Shown in pieces: positions 54,290 through 64,000 of a DNA stretch of 64,000 nt (the stretch's first letter is position 1; every line of letters begins with the position of its first letter). Below the pieces are notes generated by a model, which saw only the letters and a program-made list of their open reading frames with translations, was not told where the DNA came from and did no database searches. The translations under genes were made by a program, and so were the position numbers. Origin of the DNA: Streptomyces sp. NRRL S-350. GTDB taxonomy: Bacteria > Actinomycetota > Actinomycetes > Streptomycetales > Streptomycetaceae. Location of the stretch: NCBI RefSeq assembly GCF_000719705.1, contig NZ_JOHO01000019.1:55899-119898 (forward strand), read 5' to 3'.

Positions 54290-55465
54290 ATGACAACTCT
54301 GTCCGAACCCCAGCCGAAGCAGCACGCCGAGTCCGACACCCGGCTGCGGGTGGTGCTGATGCTGGAGATCCAGGACGGCGCCCAGCAGCGCTTCCTCGAC
54401 GTCTACGAACAGCTGCGCCACCAGGTGGCGTCGGTCCCCGGGCACGTCAGCGACCAGCTGTGCCAGTCGATCAACGACCCGCGCCAGTGGCTGATCACCA
54501 GCGAGTGGGAGGACCAGGAGACCTTCCTGCAGTGGGTGGACAGCCCCGCCCACCGCGAGATGGTCAAGCCGATGCACGGCTGCGTGAGCGACAACTTCCG
54601 CTCGCTGCGCTACGCCGTCCTGCGCCAGACCTCGGCGGCCGGCTCGACCGGCACCCGCGCCCCGATGGAGGTGCCGCCCGGTCTGCCGCGCACCTCGCCC
54701 GCCGGGCACATGGGCCCGCCGAAGGCCGACCCGGGCCCGGACGGCGTGATTCGCCACGCGCTGACCTTCACGGTCAAGCCCGGCACCGAGCCCGAGGTGG
54801 CCCGGATCCTGTCCGGCTACACCTCCCCCAAGGCCGAGGTCGACGAGCACACCCGGCTGCGGCGCACCTCGCTGTTCATGCACGGCAACCGGGTGGTGCG
54901 GGCCGTCGAGGTGGTCGGCGACCTCGGCGACGCGCTGCGCCACGTGGCGATGCAGCCCGAGGTGCGGGCCGTCGAGGAGGCGATCAACCCGTACCTGGAG
55001 GAGGCCCGCCAGCTCGGCGACCCGCAGGCCGCCCGCGCCTTCTTCGCCAAGGCGGCGCTGCCCGCCAAGCACCAGGCGATCGCCAGCTCCCCCGCCTCCG
55101 GCCGCCTGCACCGGCACGCGGTGCTCTACCCCGTCCGCCCCGGCCAGGGCCAGGCGGTCGCCGAGCGGCTGGCCCGGTACGACAACCTGGCCACCGCCGA
55201 CCCGACCGGTCCGGTCGCGGCGGGCACGGTCTTCCAGCGCGAGGACGTGGTGGTGCGCCTGGTCGACCTGCGGGTGCCGGCCGAGGCCGACCCGGCGGCC
55301 GCCCTCGGCGTGGCGGACGAGCGGGAGGCGGCAGCGCTCGCCGGCCTGCTCGACCTCGGCCCGCAGGGCGACCTGCGCTCCGTCGCCGGGCTCAGCGCCT
55401 TCCTCGCCGCCCGCGCCATGAACCCGGTCACCGACCGCAGCTCCAGCGAACCCCAAGCCAACTGA
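54290..55465 (+). CDS. whiE-ORFI: SchA/CurD-like spore-pigment protein (WhiE ORFI-like)
   Basis: A 391-residue protein made of dimeric alpha/beta-barrel units. The first (about 15-115; [40 protein letters not shown]) is an ABM monooxygenase-type domain; the middle (about 150-250; [20 protein letters not shown]) and last (about 300-380) are SchA/CurD-type domains. This protein family occurs in nearly all spore-pigment clusters, with a role in pigment tailoring or localisation that is not defined. ATG at 54290 has a weak ribosome site. First gene of the seven-gene operon. Confidence 0.9.
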   Translation: MTTLSEPQPKQHAESDTRLRVVLMLEIQDGAQQRFLDVYEQLRHQVASVPGHVSDQLCQSINDPRQWLITSEWEDQETFLQWVDSPAHREMVKPMHGCVSDNFRSLRYAVLRQTSAAGSTGTRAPMEVPPGLPRTSPAGHMGPPKADPGPDGVIRHALTFTVKPGTEPEVARILSGYTSPKAEVDEHTRLRRTSLFMHGNRVVRAVEVVGDLGDALRHVAMQPEVRAVEEAINPYLEEARQLGDPQAARAFFAKAALPAKHQAIASSPASGRLHRHAVLYPVRPGQGQAVAERLARYDNLATADPTGPVAAGTVFQREDVVVRLVDLRVPAEADPAAALGVADEREAAALAGLLDLGPQGDLRSVAGLSAFLAARAMNPVTDRSSSEPQAN

Positions 55466-55497
55466 CGGTACGTCAGCCCTCCCGGAGGAAGACCACC

Positions 55498-55923
55498 ATG
55501 ACCACGCAGTACCCACGGATCGTCAACGTCGACGAGGCTCCGGAGAACCGCCGCCGCGGCGGCGACCTGCGCGCCATGCTCACCCCGACCAGCTGCGGGG
55601 CGACCAGCGGCTTCATGGGGCTGGCGATCGTCCAGCCCGGCGAGCGCATCGGCGAGCACTACCACCCGTACTCCGAGGAGTTCGTGTTCGTCGTCTGCGG
55701 CGACCTGGAGGTGGACCTGGACGGGGAGGCCCGCCCGCTCAAGCCCAACCAGGGCCTGATGATCCCGATCAACATGCGCCACCGCTTCCGCAACGTCGGC
55801 GACACCGAGGCCCGGATGGTCTTCCACCTCGGCCCGCTCGCCCCGCGCCCCGAACTCGGCCACGTGGACACCGAGGAGACCGCCGCCTCGGGACCGCCGG
55901 AACACGCCAAGGTGGCCTCGTGA
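55498..55923 (+). CDS. whiE-ORFII: Cupin, spore-pigment cluster (WhiE ORFII-like)
   Basis: A 141-residue single-domain cupin. [22 protein letters not shown] has the first cupin motif with HxHx4E metal ligands, and [20 protein letters not shown] the second with its His. Cupins of this group are thought to aid cyclisation or oxidation of the polyketide. ATG at 55498 follows GGAGGAAG. The stop TGA overlaps the GTG of the ketosynthase gene, so translation is coupled. Confidence 0.92.
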   Translation: MTTQYPRIVNVDEAPENRRRGGDLRAMLTPTSCGATSGFMGLAIVQPGERIGEHYHPYSEEFVFVVCGDLEVDLDGEARPLKPNQGLMIPINMRHRFRNVGDTEARMVFHLGPLAPRPELGHVDTEETAASGPPEHAKVAS

Positions 55924-57176
55924 CCCGGCGCGTCGCCGTCACCGGGATCGGTGTGGTCGCGCCCGGCGGGGTCGGGGTCCCGGCGTTCTGGGACCTCCTC
56001 ACGGCCGGCCGCACCGCGACCCGGGGCATCACGCTCTTCGACCCCGCCGGGTTCCGCTCCCGGATCGCCGCCGAAGTCGACTTCGACCCGGCGGCCCACG
56101 GGCTGAGCCCGGAGGACGTCCAGCGGGCGGACCGCTACGTGCAGTTCGCGATGGTCGCGGCCGACGAGGCGATCGCCGACGCCGGCCTGGACCTCACCGC
56201 CGAGGACCCGTGGCGGATCGCCGTCTCCCTCGGCACCGCCGTCGGCGGCACCACCCGGCTGGAGCACGACTACGCCCTGGTCAGCGCCTCCGGCGCCCGG
56301 TGGGACGTGGACCACCGGCAGGCGGAGCCGCAGCTGCACCGGGCCTTCGCCCCCAGCACCCTGGCCTCCGCCGTCGCGGAGCGCACCGGCGCCCACGGCC
56401 CGGTACAGACCGTCTCCACCGGCTGCACCTCCGGCCTGGACGCGATCGGCTACGGCTTCCAGGCCGTCGAGGAGGGCCGCGCCGACATCTGCATCGCCGG
56501 CGCGTCCGACTCCCCGATCTCGCCCATCACCGTCGCCTGCTTCGACGCCATCAAGGCCACCAGCGAACGCAACGACGACCCGCAGCACGCCTCCCGGCCG
56601 TTCGACGCCGACCGCGACGGCTTCGTCCTCGGCGAGGGCGGCGCCGTCCTGGTACTGGAGGAGCTGGAGCACGCCCGACGCCGCGGAGCCCGGATCTACG
56701 GCGAGGTCGGCGGCTTCGCGACCTTCGGCAACGCCTACCACATGACCGGCCTCACCACGGAGGGGCTGGAGATGTCCCGGGCGATCGACCACGCGCTCGC
56801 CCACGCCCGGGTCGACCGCACCGACGTCGACTACGTCAACGCGCACGGCTCGGGCACCAAACAGAACGACCGCCACGAGACCGCCGCGGTCAAGCGCTCA
56901 CTGGGCGGGCACGCCTTCGAGACCCCGATGAGCTCGATCAAGTCGATGGTCGGACACTCGCTCGGCGCCATCGGCGCCATCGAGGTGGTCGCCTGCACCC
57001 TGGCGCTCGCCCACGGTGTCGTGCCGCCGACCGCCAACTACGAGACTCCGGACCCGGAGTGCGACCTCGACTACGTGCCGCGCACCGCGCGCGAGCTGCC
57101 GCTGAGCCACATCCTCTCGGTCGGCAGCGGATTCGGCGGATTCCAGTCCGCCGTCGTGCTCAACAGAACGGGGTGA
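55920..57176 (+). CDS. whiE-ORFIII: Type II PKS ketosynthase alpha (WhiE ORFIII-like)
   Basis: A 418-residue beta-ketoacyl synthase. The nucleophile is Cys169 in [13 protein letters not shown]; the two catalytic histidines are in [14 protein letters not shown] and [11 protein letters not shown]. It condenses malonyl units on the acyl carrier protein to build the spore pigment poly-beta-ketone chain. GTG at 55920 overlaps the cupin stop. The CLF gene starts 5 bp later, the normal KS-CLF arrangement. Confidence 0.96.
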   Translation: MTRRVAVTGIGVVAPGGVGVPAFWDLLTAGRTATRGITLFDPAGFRSRIAAEVDFDPAAHGLSPEDVQRADRYVQFAMVAADEAIADAGLDLTAEDPWRIAVSLGTAVGGTTRLEHDYALVSASGARWDVDHRQAEPQLHRAFAPSTLASAVAERTGAHGPVQTVSTGCTSGLDAIGYGFQAVEEGRADICIAGASDSPISPITVACFDAIKATSERNDDPQHASRPFDADRDGFVLGEGGAVLVLEELEHARRRGARIYGEVGGFATFGNAYHMTGLTTEGLEMSRAIDHALAHARVDRTDVDYVNAHGSGTKQNDRHETAAVKRSLGGHAFETPMSSIKSMVGHSLGAIGAIEVVACTLALAHGVVPPTANYETPDPECDLDYVPRTARELPLSHILSVGSGFGGFQSAVVLNRTG

Positions 57177-57181
57177 GTTCC

Positions 57182-58423
57182 ATGACGTCACGTCAGCAGA
57201 ACCGTCGGGCGGTCATCACCGGCCTCGGCGTGGTGGCACCGAACGGTGTCGGGGCCGACGCCTTCTGGAAGGCCACCCGGCAGGGCGTGAGCGTCCTCGA
57301 CCGGATCTCCCGCGAGGGCTGCACCGGGCTGCCGCTCAGGATCGCGGGCCAGGTGCGGGACTTCGAACCGCAGTCCGCGATCGACAACCGCTACCTGGTG
57401 CAGACCGACCGCTTCACGCACTACGCGATGGCGGCCGCCGACCTGGCGGTCACGGACGCGGGCTTCCGGCCCGACGCCGACGACCCCTTCGCGGTCGGCG
57501 TGGTGACCGCGGCCGGCTCCGGCGGCGGCGAGTTCGGCCAGCGCGAACTCCAGCAACTCTGGGGCCAAGGACCGAAGTTCGTCGGCCCCTACCAGTCCAT
57601 CGCCTGGTTCTACGCGGCCAGCACCGGCCAGATCTCGATCCGCGGCGGCTACAAGGGCCCGTGCGGGGTGGTCGCCAGCGACGAGGCCGGCGGCCTGGAC
57701 GCCCTCGCACACGCCGGCCGCGTGATCGAACGCGGCACCGACGCGGTGGTGGTCGGCGCCGCCGAGGCGCCCCTGGCGCCGTACTCGATGGTCTGCCAGC
57801 TCGGCTACCCCGAGCTCAGCCTGGCCGACCGGGCCGACCGGGCCTACCTGCCGTTCACCGCGCAGGCCTGCGGCTTCGCCCCCGCCGAGGGCGGCGCGAT
57901 GCTGCTCATGGAGGACGAAGGGACCGCCCGGCGGCGCGGCGCCACCATCCGGGCGCACCTGGCCGGGCACGGCGCCACCTTCACCGGCGCCTCCCGCTGG
58001 GAGGAGTCCCGGGAGGGACTGGCCGCCGCGATCCGGATCGCACTGGACGAGGCCCGGCTCGCCCCCGAGGAGATCGACGTGGTCTTCGCGGACGCGCTGG
58101 GCGTACCGGCCGCCGACCGGGCGGAGGCGCTGGCCCTGGCCGACGCGCTCGGCCCGGCCGCCGAACGCGTCCCGGTCACCGCGCCCAAGGCCGGCACGGG
58201 GCGGGCCTACTGCGGCGCCCCGATGCTGGACGTGACCGCCGCCGTTCTGGCCATGGAGGACGGCGTCCTGCCGCCCACCCCCAACGTCACCGAGGTCTGC
58301 CACGACGTCGCCCTCGTCACCGGGCGCGCCCGGCCGGCCGAGCTGCGCACCGCCCTGGTGCTCAGCCGCGGACTCATGGGATCCAACTCCGCACTGGTCC
58401 TCCGGCGCGGCGAGCGCCCCTGA
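57182..58423 (+). CDS. whiE-ORFIV: Type II PKS chain length factor / ketosynthase beta (WhiE ORFIV-like)
   Basis: A 413-residue KS-beta that partners KS-alpha and sets the chain length. The nucleophile Cys is absent: VVASDEAGGLDAL aligns Glu168 with Cys169 of KS-alpha, where most chain length factors have Gln. The rest of the fold is intact (ITGLGVVAPNGVGADAFW, TAPKAGTGRAYCGAPMLDV). By analogy with WhiE the chain should be about 24 carbons. ATG at 57182 follows GGGGTGAG. Confidence 0.95.
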   Translation: MTSRQQNRRAVITGLGVVAPNGVGADAFWKATRQGVSVLDRISREGCTGLPLRIAGQVRDFEPQSAIDNRYLVQTDRFTHYAMAAADLAVTDAGFRPDADDPFAVGVVTAAGSGGGEFGQRELQQLWGQGPKFVGPYQSIAWFYAASTGQISIRGGYKGPCGVVASDEAGGLDALAHAGRVIERGTDAVVVGAAEAPLAPYSMVCQLGYPELSLADRADRAYLPFTAQACGFAPAEGGAMLLMEDEGTARRRGATIRAHLAGHGATFTGASRWEESREGLAAAIRIALDEARLAPEEIDVVFADALGVPAADRAEALALADALGPAAERVPVTAPKAGTGRAYCGAPMLDVTAAVLAMEDGVLPPTPNVTEVCHDVALVTGRARPAELRTALVLSRGLMGSNSALVLRRGERP

Positions 58424-58446
58424 ACCGCGCCCCGTCCTCCGGCCGG

Positions 58447-58518
58447 CGCACCTGCCGATCCACTGCCCGACGCGCCTGCCGATCGACTGCCCGACCCACT
58501 GCCCGACCCACTGTTTGA
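58447..58518. repeat. 24-bp and 12-bp tandem repeats between CLF and ACP genes
   Basis: Two 24-bp units (58447-58470, 58471-58494) differing at two positions are followed by two 12-bp units (CCCACTGCCCGA, CCCACTGTTTGA) to 58518. They fill most of the 151-bp CLF-ACP spacer inside the operon. Confidence 0.75.
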
Positions 58519-58574
58519 CCCGCACTCGTTCCACTCCTGTTCCAGCCCGTTCCACCCCCGAGAAGGGACACCCC

Positions 58575-59618
<1,044 letters not shown>

Positions 59619-59648
59619 TCCCGCCCCGGACACCCCGGGTTCCGTTCT

Positions 59649-59683
59649 GGGCCCGCCCCCGGCCGTGTGCCGGGGGCGGGCCC
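59649..59683 (+). terminator. Terminator of the spore-pigment operon
   Basis: GGGCCCGCCCCCGGC (59649-59663) and GCCGGGGGCGGGCCC (59669-59683) form a perfect 15-bp stem with a 5-base loop, 31 bp after the last stop. Confidence 0.9.
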
Positions 59684-59689
59684 ATGTGC

Positions 59690-59795
59690 TGCCCCGGGCC
59701 CGGTGCCACTCCCGGTCCGGCACCGCTCCCGCCCTGGTACCGCTCCTGGCCCGGTACCGCTCCCGGCCCGGGACCTCTCCTGGCCGGCCCGTCCG
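59690..59795. repeat. Degenerate tandem repeat (GGTACCGCTCCCGGCCC core)
   Basis: Five irregular units of about 18-21 bp lie just after the pigment-operon terminator. The rest of the 59684-60105 gap shows no gene and no clear promoter. Confidence 0.6.
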
Positions 59796-60105
59796 AGGCC
59801 CCGGTCGCCGCGTCCGGCTCGGGCCGAGGGACAGAGAGAGGGTGCCGGTCGTCGGGGCGGTGCGCGTGGGTCCGCCCGGACCGCCCGCTTCACCCCAATC
59901 CACCGTTCACTCGAATCGCCCGGCCACCCGGGTGAACACACCCGGGACTCCACCCGAAGGGCTCACACTCCGTACCGGCGCTGCCACTCTCCGGTGGCAG
60001 GCCGCCTCAGGGTGGATGACGGTGGATCAGGCGCACTCCTCGCGAGTCCCCTTGCCCGGCACCGTGCCGGCAGTCGCGAGTCCGCGCGCCGGAAGGATCA
60101 TCCTC

Positions 60106-60555
60106 ATGCGTTCTGCACGCACGCTGCTCGCCGGGGCGGCCGTCGCCGCCGTCCTGACCGTCGGTACTCCCATGGCCTTCGCCGACGGCTCCTCCGACCA
60201 GGGCAAGAACCTCACCTGGCAGGAGAAGCAGGACAAGCCCGACAGCAAGAGCCCCTCCGACAGCTCCTCGAAGGGCTACGACGACAAGAAGGGCGGCGCC
60301 GCCGCCACCGAGGAGCACAAGGGCTCGGACGAGCACAAGGGCACCGAGGAACACAAGGGCTCCGAGGAGCACAAGGGCACCGAGGCCAAGGACGAGGACC
60401 ACAAGGCCCCGCACGGCGGCGTGCACACCGGTGGCGGCGGTCTGTCGCTGTCCGGCGGCGGGCTCGCCTCCGGCGCCGTGCTGCTGCTCGGCGGCCTCGG
60501 AGCCGGTGCCTTCGCCCTGCGCCGCGGCCGCCGCGCCTCCGGCGCGATCGCCTGA
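60106..60555 (+). CDS. Secreted surface protein with EHKG repeats and atypical sorting signal
   Basis: A 149-residue exported protein. The signal peptide is cut near PMAFA-DG (residue 26). A charged region at 66-95 has repeated units such as TEEHKGSDEHKGTEEHKG. At the C-terminus GGVHTGGG (about 104-111) is followed by a hydrophobic segment (LASGAVLLLGGLGAGAFAL) and RRGRR, the layout of a sortase sorting signal but with VHTG in place of LPxTG or LAxTG. A class F sortase gene follows after 102 bp. ATG at 60106 follows GGAAGGATC. Likely wall-anchored. Confidence 0.78.
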   Translation: MRSARTLLAGAAVAAVLTVGTPMAFADGSSDQGKNLTWQEKQDKPDSKSPSDSSSKGYDDKKGGAAATEEHKGSDEHKGTEEHKGSEEHKGTEAKDEDHKAPHGGVHTGGGGLSLSGGGLASGAVLLLGGLGAGAFALRRGRRASGAIA

Positions 60556-60657
60556 CGCACCACACCGTGCTTCCGCCGCCTCCGGGCGCTCCCCCACCAG
60601 GGCGGGGCGCGCCGGGGGCGGCGGGCCGTCAGGGAACCGGTCGAGCGGAGGACGAGA

Positions 60658-61356
60658 ATGACGGGCGGTCCCGCCTCTGGAATGCCCCGGCTGCTGCGCG
60701 CGGGGATGGGCGCGGCAGCGGTCGGGCTGCTGCTGATCTACAACTCGGTGGACACCGGGCCGAGCACGGACGCGGCGGCCACTCAGGCCGCTCCCCCGGC
60801 AGCCACGGCGTCGGCCGCCCCCGGGCCGGAGGCCGCCGCCGGGCCCGCGGCGGGCGCGGCGGCGCCCGGGGCCCCCGCGGCGCCGCCGCTCAAGCCCTCC
60901 AAGCCGACCCGGCTGCGGATCCCGCAGATCGCCGTGGACGCGCCGTTCACCGAGCTGACCCTCAACCCGGCCGGCCAGCTCAACGCGCCGCCGCCGGACG
61001 ACAAGAACCTGGTCGGCTGGTACCGGGACGGCGTGACCCCGGGCGAGCGCGGCAGCTCCGTCGTCGCCGGGCACGTGGACACCACCAAGGGTCCGGCGGT
61101 GTTCCTGCTGCTGAGCCTGCTGGTGCCGGGCAACAAGGTCGAGGTGAGCCGCGCGGACGGCACCGTCGCGGTGTTCTCGGTGGACGCCGTCGAGACCTTC
61201 GCCAAGGACGCCTTCCCGGACAAGAAGGTGTACGGCAAGACACCCGACGCCCAGCTGCGGCTGATCACCTGCGGCGGCACGTACGACAAGAAGCGGCGGG
61301 ACTACCTGGACAACGTGGTGGTCTTCGCGCACCTGGAGTCCTCGCACAAGGCCTGA
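60658..61356 (+). CDS. Class F sortase
   Basis: A 232-residue membrane-anchored transpeptidase. One N-terminal anchor (AGMGAAAVGLLLIY) and an Ala/Pro linker to about residue 80 precede the sortase barrel. AGHVDTTKGPAVF gives the catalytic His139, LITCGGTYD the Cys205 and KKRRDYLDNVVVFA the Arg near 213-214. Sortases cleave a sorting signal and attach the protein to the wall. The gene lies just downstream of a surface protein with a matching C-terminal layout, its probable substrate. Confidence 0.9.
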   Translation: MTGGPASGMPRLLRAGMGAAAVGLLLIYNSVDTGPSTDAAATQAAPPAATASAAPGPEAAAGPAAGAAAPGAPAAPPLKPSKPTRLRIPQIAVDAPFTELTLNPAGQLNAPPPDDKNLVGWYRDGVTPGERGSSVVAGHVDTTKGPAVFLLLSLLVPGNKVEVSRADGTVAVFSVDAVETFAKDAFPDKKVYGKTPDAQLRLITCGGTYDKKRRDYLDNVVVFAHLESSHKA

Positions 61357-61371
61357 CTCGGCGTACGCACG

Positions 61372-61413
61372 ACGACCGCCGGCCCCCTGGTTCCCCAGGG
61401 GGCCGGCGGTCGT
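61372..61413. terminator. Bidirectional terminator between sortase and O-methyltransferase genes
   Basis: ACGACCGCCGGCCCCCTGG (61372-61390) pairs perfectly over 19 bp with 61395-61413 around a TTCC loop; the longest hairpin in the window. Confidence 0.92.
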
Positions 61414-61441
61414 GCCGGGTGCACGGCCCGGACGGCGGGGG

Positions 61442-62476
61442 TCAGCCGCGCACGGTGGCCTCGAAGGCGTGCAGGTAGGGGTTGACCGGGCAGACCTCGG
61501 TGACCGTCAGGCCGGCCTCCTCCATCAGCCGGACCATGCTCTCCTCCGAGTGCTTGGCGCCGCCCACGTTCAGCATCAGCATCAGGTCCATGGCGGTGGT
61601 GAAGCGCATCGACGGGCTGTTGTCGACCAGGTTCTCCACCACCACGACACGGGCGCCGGGGCGGGCCGCCTTCACCACGTTGGCGAGGGTGCGGCGGGTG
61701 CTTTCGTCGTCCCACTCCAGGATGTTCTTGATGATGTAGAGGTCCGCGCGGACCGGGATGTCCACCCGGCAGTCGCCCGGCACCAGGCGGGCGCGCGCGG
61801 AGAAGGAGCCGCCGTCCCGCAGCCGGGGATCGGCACCGGCGACGACCCTCGGCAGGTCGAGCAGGGTGCCGTGCAGCGCCGGGTGCTTCTCCAGCAGGCT
61901 CGCCAGCACGTGGCCCTGACCGCCGCCGATGTCGACCACCGAGTCGACGCCGGTGAGGTCCAGGTAGTCCGCGAAGTCCCGGGCGGACTGCCGGCTGGAG
62001 GTGGTCATCGCCTTGTCGAAGACCTTCGCCGAGTCGCCGCCCTCGCTGTGCAGGTAGTCGAAGAACTCCTTACCGAACAGCTCGGGGAAGACGTTGCGGC
62101 CGGAGCGGACCGCCTCGTCCAGCTTCGGCCAGGCCTCCCAGGTCCACGGCTCGGTGCACCAGAGGGAGATGTAGCGAAGGGAGTTGGGGGCGTCCTCGCG
62201 CAGCAGGCGGGACATCTCGGTGTGCTCGAAGCTGTCGTCGCCGGTCTCGGCGAAGATGCCGTAGCAGGTGAGCGCGCGCAGCAGGCGGCGCAGCTGGCGG
62301 GGCTCGGTGTCGAGGGCGGCGGCGAGGTCGGTGACGGCGGTCGGGGTGTCGCCGAGCGCGTCGGCGACGCCGAGCCGGGCGGCCGCGCGGACGGCGGCGG
62401 CGCAGGCGGCGCCGAAGACGAGCTCGCGCAGGCGCATCGCGGCCTGCGGGCTGGTGTGGGCGGGTGCGGTGGTCAT
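61442..62476 (-). CDS. O-methyltransferase-like protein (ASMT/COMT type), catalytic His replaced
   Basis: A 344-residue SAM-dependent methyltransferase. An N-terminal helical dimerisation/winged-helix domain (AVRAAARLGVADALGDTPTA) precedes the Rossmann domain with VVDIGGGQGHVLASLLEKHP. Where plant-type COMT enzymes have a His base (LHDWDD) this reads ILEWDDES. Members of this group in actinomycetes, such as DnrK, methylate aromatic polyketides without that His, so a pigment or secondary-metabolite substrate is possible. It is 1.8 kb from the pigment operon but behind a strong terminator and a sortase locus. ATG at 62476 follows GAGGA. Confidence 0.87.
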   Translation of the reverse strand: MTTAPAHTSPQAAMRLRELVFGAACAAAVRAAARLGVADALGDTPTAVTDLAAALDTEPRQLRRLLRALTCYGIFAETGDDSFEHTEMSRLLREDAPNSLRYISLWCTEPWTWEAWPKLDEAVRSGRNVFPELFGKEFFDYLHSEGGDSAKVFDKAMTTSSRQSARDFADYLDLTGVDSVVDIGGGQGHVLASLLEKHPALHGTLLDLPRVVAGADPRLRDGGSFSARARLVPGDCRVDIPVRADLYIIKNILEWDDESTRRTLANVVKAARPGARVVVVENLVDNSPSMRFTTAMDLMLMLNVGGAKHSEESMVRLMEEAGLTVTEVCPVNPYLHAFEATVRG

Positions 62477-62600
62477 GGGCGGGTCCTCAGGATCCTGGGG
62501 GGGGAGGGGGCGGCGGGGTTCCGCAGGCGGCCGGGTTCCGCCGGTCGCGCGGGTGGCGTGCTGCGGGTCGCTTGCCGGATGGTCGGCAGCGGCCGGATGG

Positions 62601-63692
62601 TCAGCAGCGGCCGGCCGGTTCGGAGCGCTCGCAGGTGTTGCGGGCGAAGGTGGTGTCGGTGCCGCTGTCGCGGTCGGCGAGGTCGGCCGGGCCGTTTCCG
62701 CTCAGGCGGTTGTCGGTGATCGACGCCCGGGTGTTGGAGACGCCGACGGCGCTCTTGAAGAGGACGATGCCGCCGGAGAAGTCCGAGGTGCCCACGTTGT
62801 CGCGGACCTCGTTGTCGGTGACCCGGGTGTCCTCGGTGCCGGTGAGCACGATGCCGGCGCCCTGGATGGCGCCCAGGCGCGGATTGGCCGGGCAGAACTT
62901 GTTGTTGGCGACGACCGAGTTGTGCCGGACGTCCAGGTCGCCCGCGCGCGGTACGCCCTCGTCGCCGACCACGAAGACGCCGCCGCAGTTGCCGCTGATC
63001 TCGTTGCCCTGGACGGCCAGCCCGCGCAGCCGGCGGACGGTGACGCCGACCCGGTTCCCGGTCAGCTCGTTGCCCTCCACCACGGTGCCCCTGGTGTCGG
63101 GCGAACCACCCTCGCGGTAGGCGTAGTTGGCGAGGAAGACACCGGACTGGCCGTTGTCGGTCGAGCGGTTGCCGCGGATGGTGGCCCGGGTGGACATCTC
63201 CTGGCTGATGCCCTGCTGGGCGTTGCCGTGGACATAGGTGCGGCGGACGGTCAGGCCGGTGGTGCCGCTGGCGTTGATCCCGTTCTTGTGGAAGCCCGTG
63301 ACGGCCAGGGACTCGATCGTGACGTCCGGCAGCGGGTTCTCCTCCGTGCCGACCACGCAGATGCCGTGCCCGGCGGTGGCGCAGGCGTTCTCCGTACCGT
63401 CGCCGGGGGTGATCACGCTGGTCGGGCCGGCTCCCCGCAGGGTGAGGCCGGGGGTGGTGATGCGGACGCTGCCCCGGTAGGTGCCGGGGGACAGCAGGAC
63501 GGTGTCACCCGGCCGGGCCGCGTCGACCGCCCGCTGAATCGATTCGCCCGGCTGGACGACGTGCAGCGGACCGAGGTCGACGGCGTTGGCCGCGGGCGCG
63601 GCGGCCACGGTCGCGAGGGTGACGAAGGCGGTGGTCAGGGCGGTGGCGGCGGCGGTGGCCGCGGCGAGGTGGTGGACCCGACGCGTGGGCAT
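62601..63692 (-). CDS. Secreted right-handed beta-helix protein (NosD/PbH1 type)
   Basis: A 363-residue exported protein. The signal peptide ends near VAAAPAANA-VD. From residue about 45 (VVQPGESIQRAVDAARPGDT, LLSPGTYRGSVRI) to the end it consists of parallel beta-helix coils with GN, NG and SGNxxGV turns. Such proteins bind or cleave polysaccharides; no catalytic set can be named. Six cysteines occur, including NTCERSEPAGRC at the end. ATG at 63692 is clear. Transcribed toward the methyltransferase. Confidence 0.85.
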   Translation of the reverse strand: MPTRRVHHLAAATAAATALTTAFVTLATVAAAPAANAVDLGPLHVVQPGESIQRAVDAARPGDTVLLSPGTYRGSVRITTPGLTLRGAGPTSVITPGDGTENACATAGHGICVVGTEENPLPDVTIESLAVTGFHKNGINASGTTGLTVRRTYVHGNAQQGISQEMSTRATIRGNRSTDNGQSGVFLANYAYREGGSPDTRGTVVEGNELTGNRVGVTVRRLRGLAVQGNEISGNCGGVFVVGDEGVPRAGDLDVRHNSVVANNKFCPANPRLGAIQGAGIVLTGTEDTRVTDNEVRDNVGTSDFSGGIVLFKSAVGVSNTRASITDNRLSGNGPADLADRDSGTDTTFARNTCERSEPAGRC

Positions 63693-64000
63693 GAGTGGTG
63701 ACCTGTCTTTCGGCGCGCACGGTGTGCGGGGCGGTGAGCGGGGTGGGTGTCGTGGTGTCCGGCGCGGGGCCGGTGACGTCGGCTGACGCGCTGTGGACGG
63801 ATGGTGACGGCCGGTGGGTACGGCCGTGTCGACGGTATGGGCGCCCGAGTGGGGCCGCCACCAGGGGTGGGCTGCGGGACTGACGGGGCGTCGGCCAGTC
63901 GTGGGACGACCCGGCGTGGCGTGCGGCGGCCGGATACGGCGACGCGCCCGACCGCGGGTGCGGACGGGCGCGGGGGGGTGGACGGGGCACGGGGGTGGAC
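63693..64000. other. Right-edge region without a recognisable gene
   Basis: The last 308 bp should include the promoter of the beta-helix gene. Open frames here have no ribosome sites and look like shadow frames. Nothing else is visible. Confidence 0.45.

Overview
The window is chromosomal DNA of a high-GC, sporulating actinomycete, most likely Streptomycetaceae (Streptomyces or Kitasatospora). The evidence is the very high GC content, frequent GTG and TTG starts, a complete whiE-type spore-pigment type II polyketide cluster in the usual order, an indigoidine-type NRPS, the MurT/GatD pair, a Caa3_CtaG-type protein, monomeric NADP isocitrate dehydrogenase and a mycothiol-linked DsbA-like protein. 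I saw no tRNA, rRNA, CRISPR array, insertion sequence or prophage. Family names are recognised from memory of the families, not from a database search.

Layout. 1-6.1 kb: DUF421 fragment, an HTH-less LysR-type ligand domain with a basic tail beside a DUF5997 gene, two SDR enzymes, a lipoprotein with an HNH-like motif, and an SMP-30/gluconolactonase gene divergent from an Lrp regulator. 6.2-11 kb: second-type FtsH, DsbA/nitroreductase-like protein, secreted tripeptidyl-peptidase-like hydrolase. 11.2-16.6 kb: NUDIX-MazG fusion, DUF6461, GT1 glycosyltransferase, orphan Imm49-like gene, HPP membrane protein. 16.7-22 kb: SRPBCC protein, LysR, WYL regulator and DinB pair, copper-chaperone-like protein, DUF3152 metalloprotease with a possible N-terminal frame break. 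22-28.8 kb: glutaminase, glmS, small conserved gene, asparagine synthase and an unrecognised Cys/His-rich secreted protein. Glutaminase, GlmS and AsnB make this stretch a glutamine-nitrogen neighbourhood. 29-37.4 kb: group II decarboxylase, small proteins, an indigoidine synthetase-like A-Ox-T-TE NRPS and a GNAT gene. 37.6-46.7 kb: murT-gatD, pfkA, an epimerase-like gene, a CtaG-type gene with an iron-box-like operator, YdcF-like protein, icd. 47-52.3 kb: SAV_915-like/RAM-like overlapping pair, small secreted protein, EamA exporter, threonine dehydratase-like enzyme, APC permease. 52.3-59.6 kb: the whiE-type cluster (divergent FAD hydroxylase; then SchA/CurD-like, cupin, KS, CLF, ACP, aromatase, cyclase). 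60-63.7 kb: surface protein plus class F sortase, an O-methyltransferase-like gene and a secreted beta-helix protein.

Two pigment systems are present: the spore polyketide pigment and, if the NRPS is active, blue indigoidine made from L-glutamine. The latter lies near glutamine-handling enzymes, though nothing shows they are co-regulated.

Transcription units are mostly short. Several end in long perfect GC hairpins. Short tandem repeats recur both between genes and in frame within genes. The best leads for a second look are the non-canonical sorting signal beside the sortase, the iron-box-like site before the CtaG gene, the Cys/His-rich secreted protein, the HTH-less LysR domain with a histone-like tail, and the Glu in place of Gln in the chain length factor.
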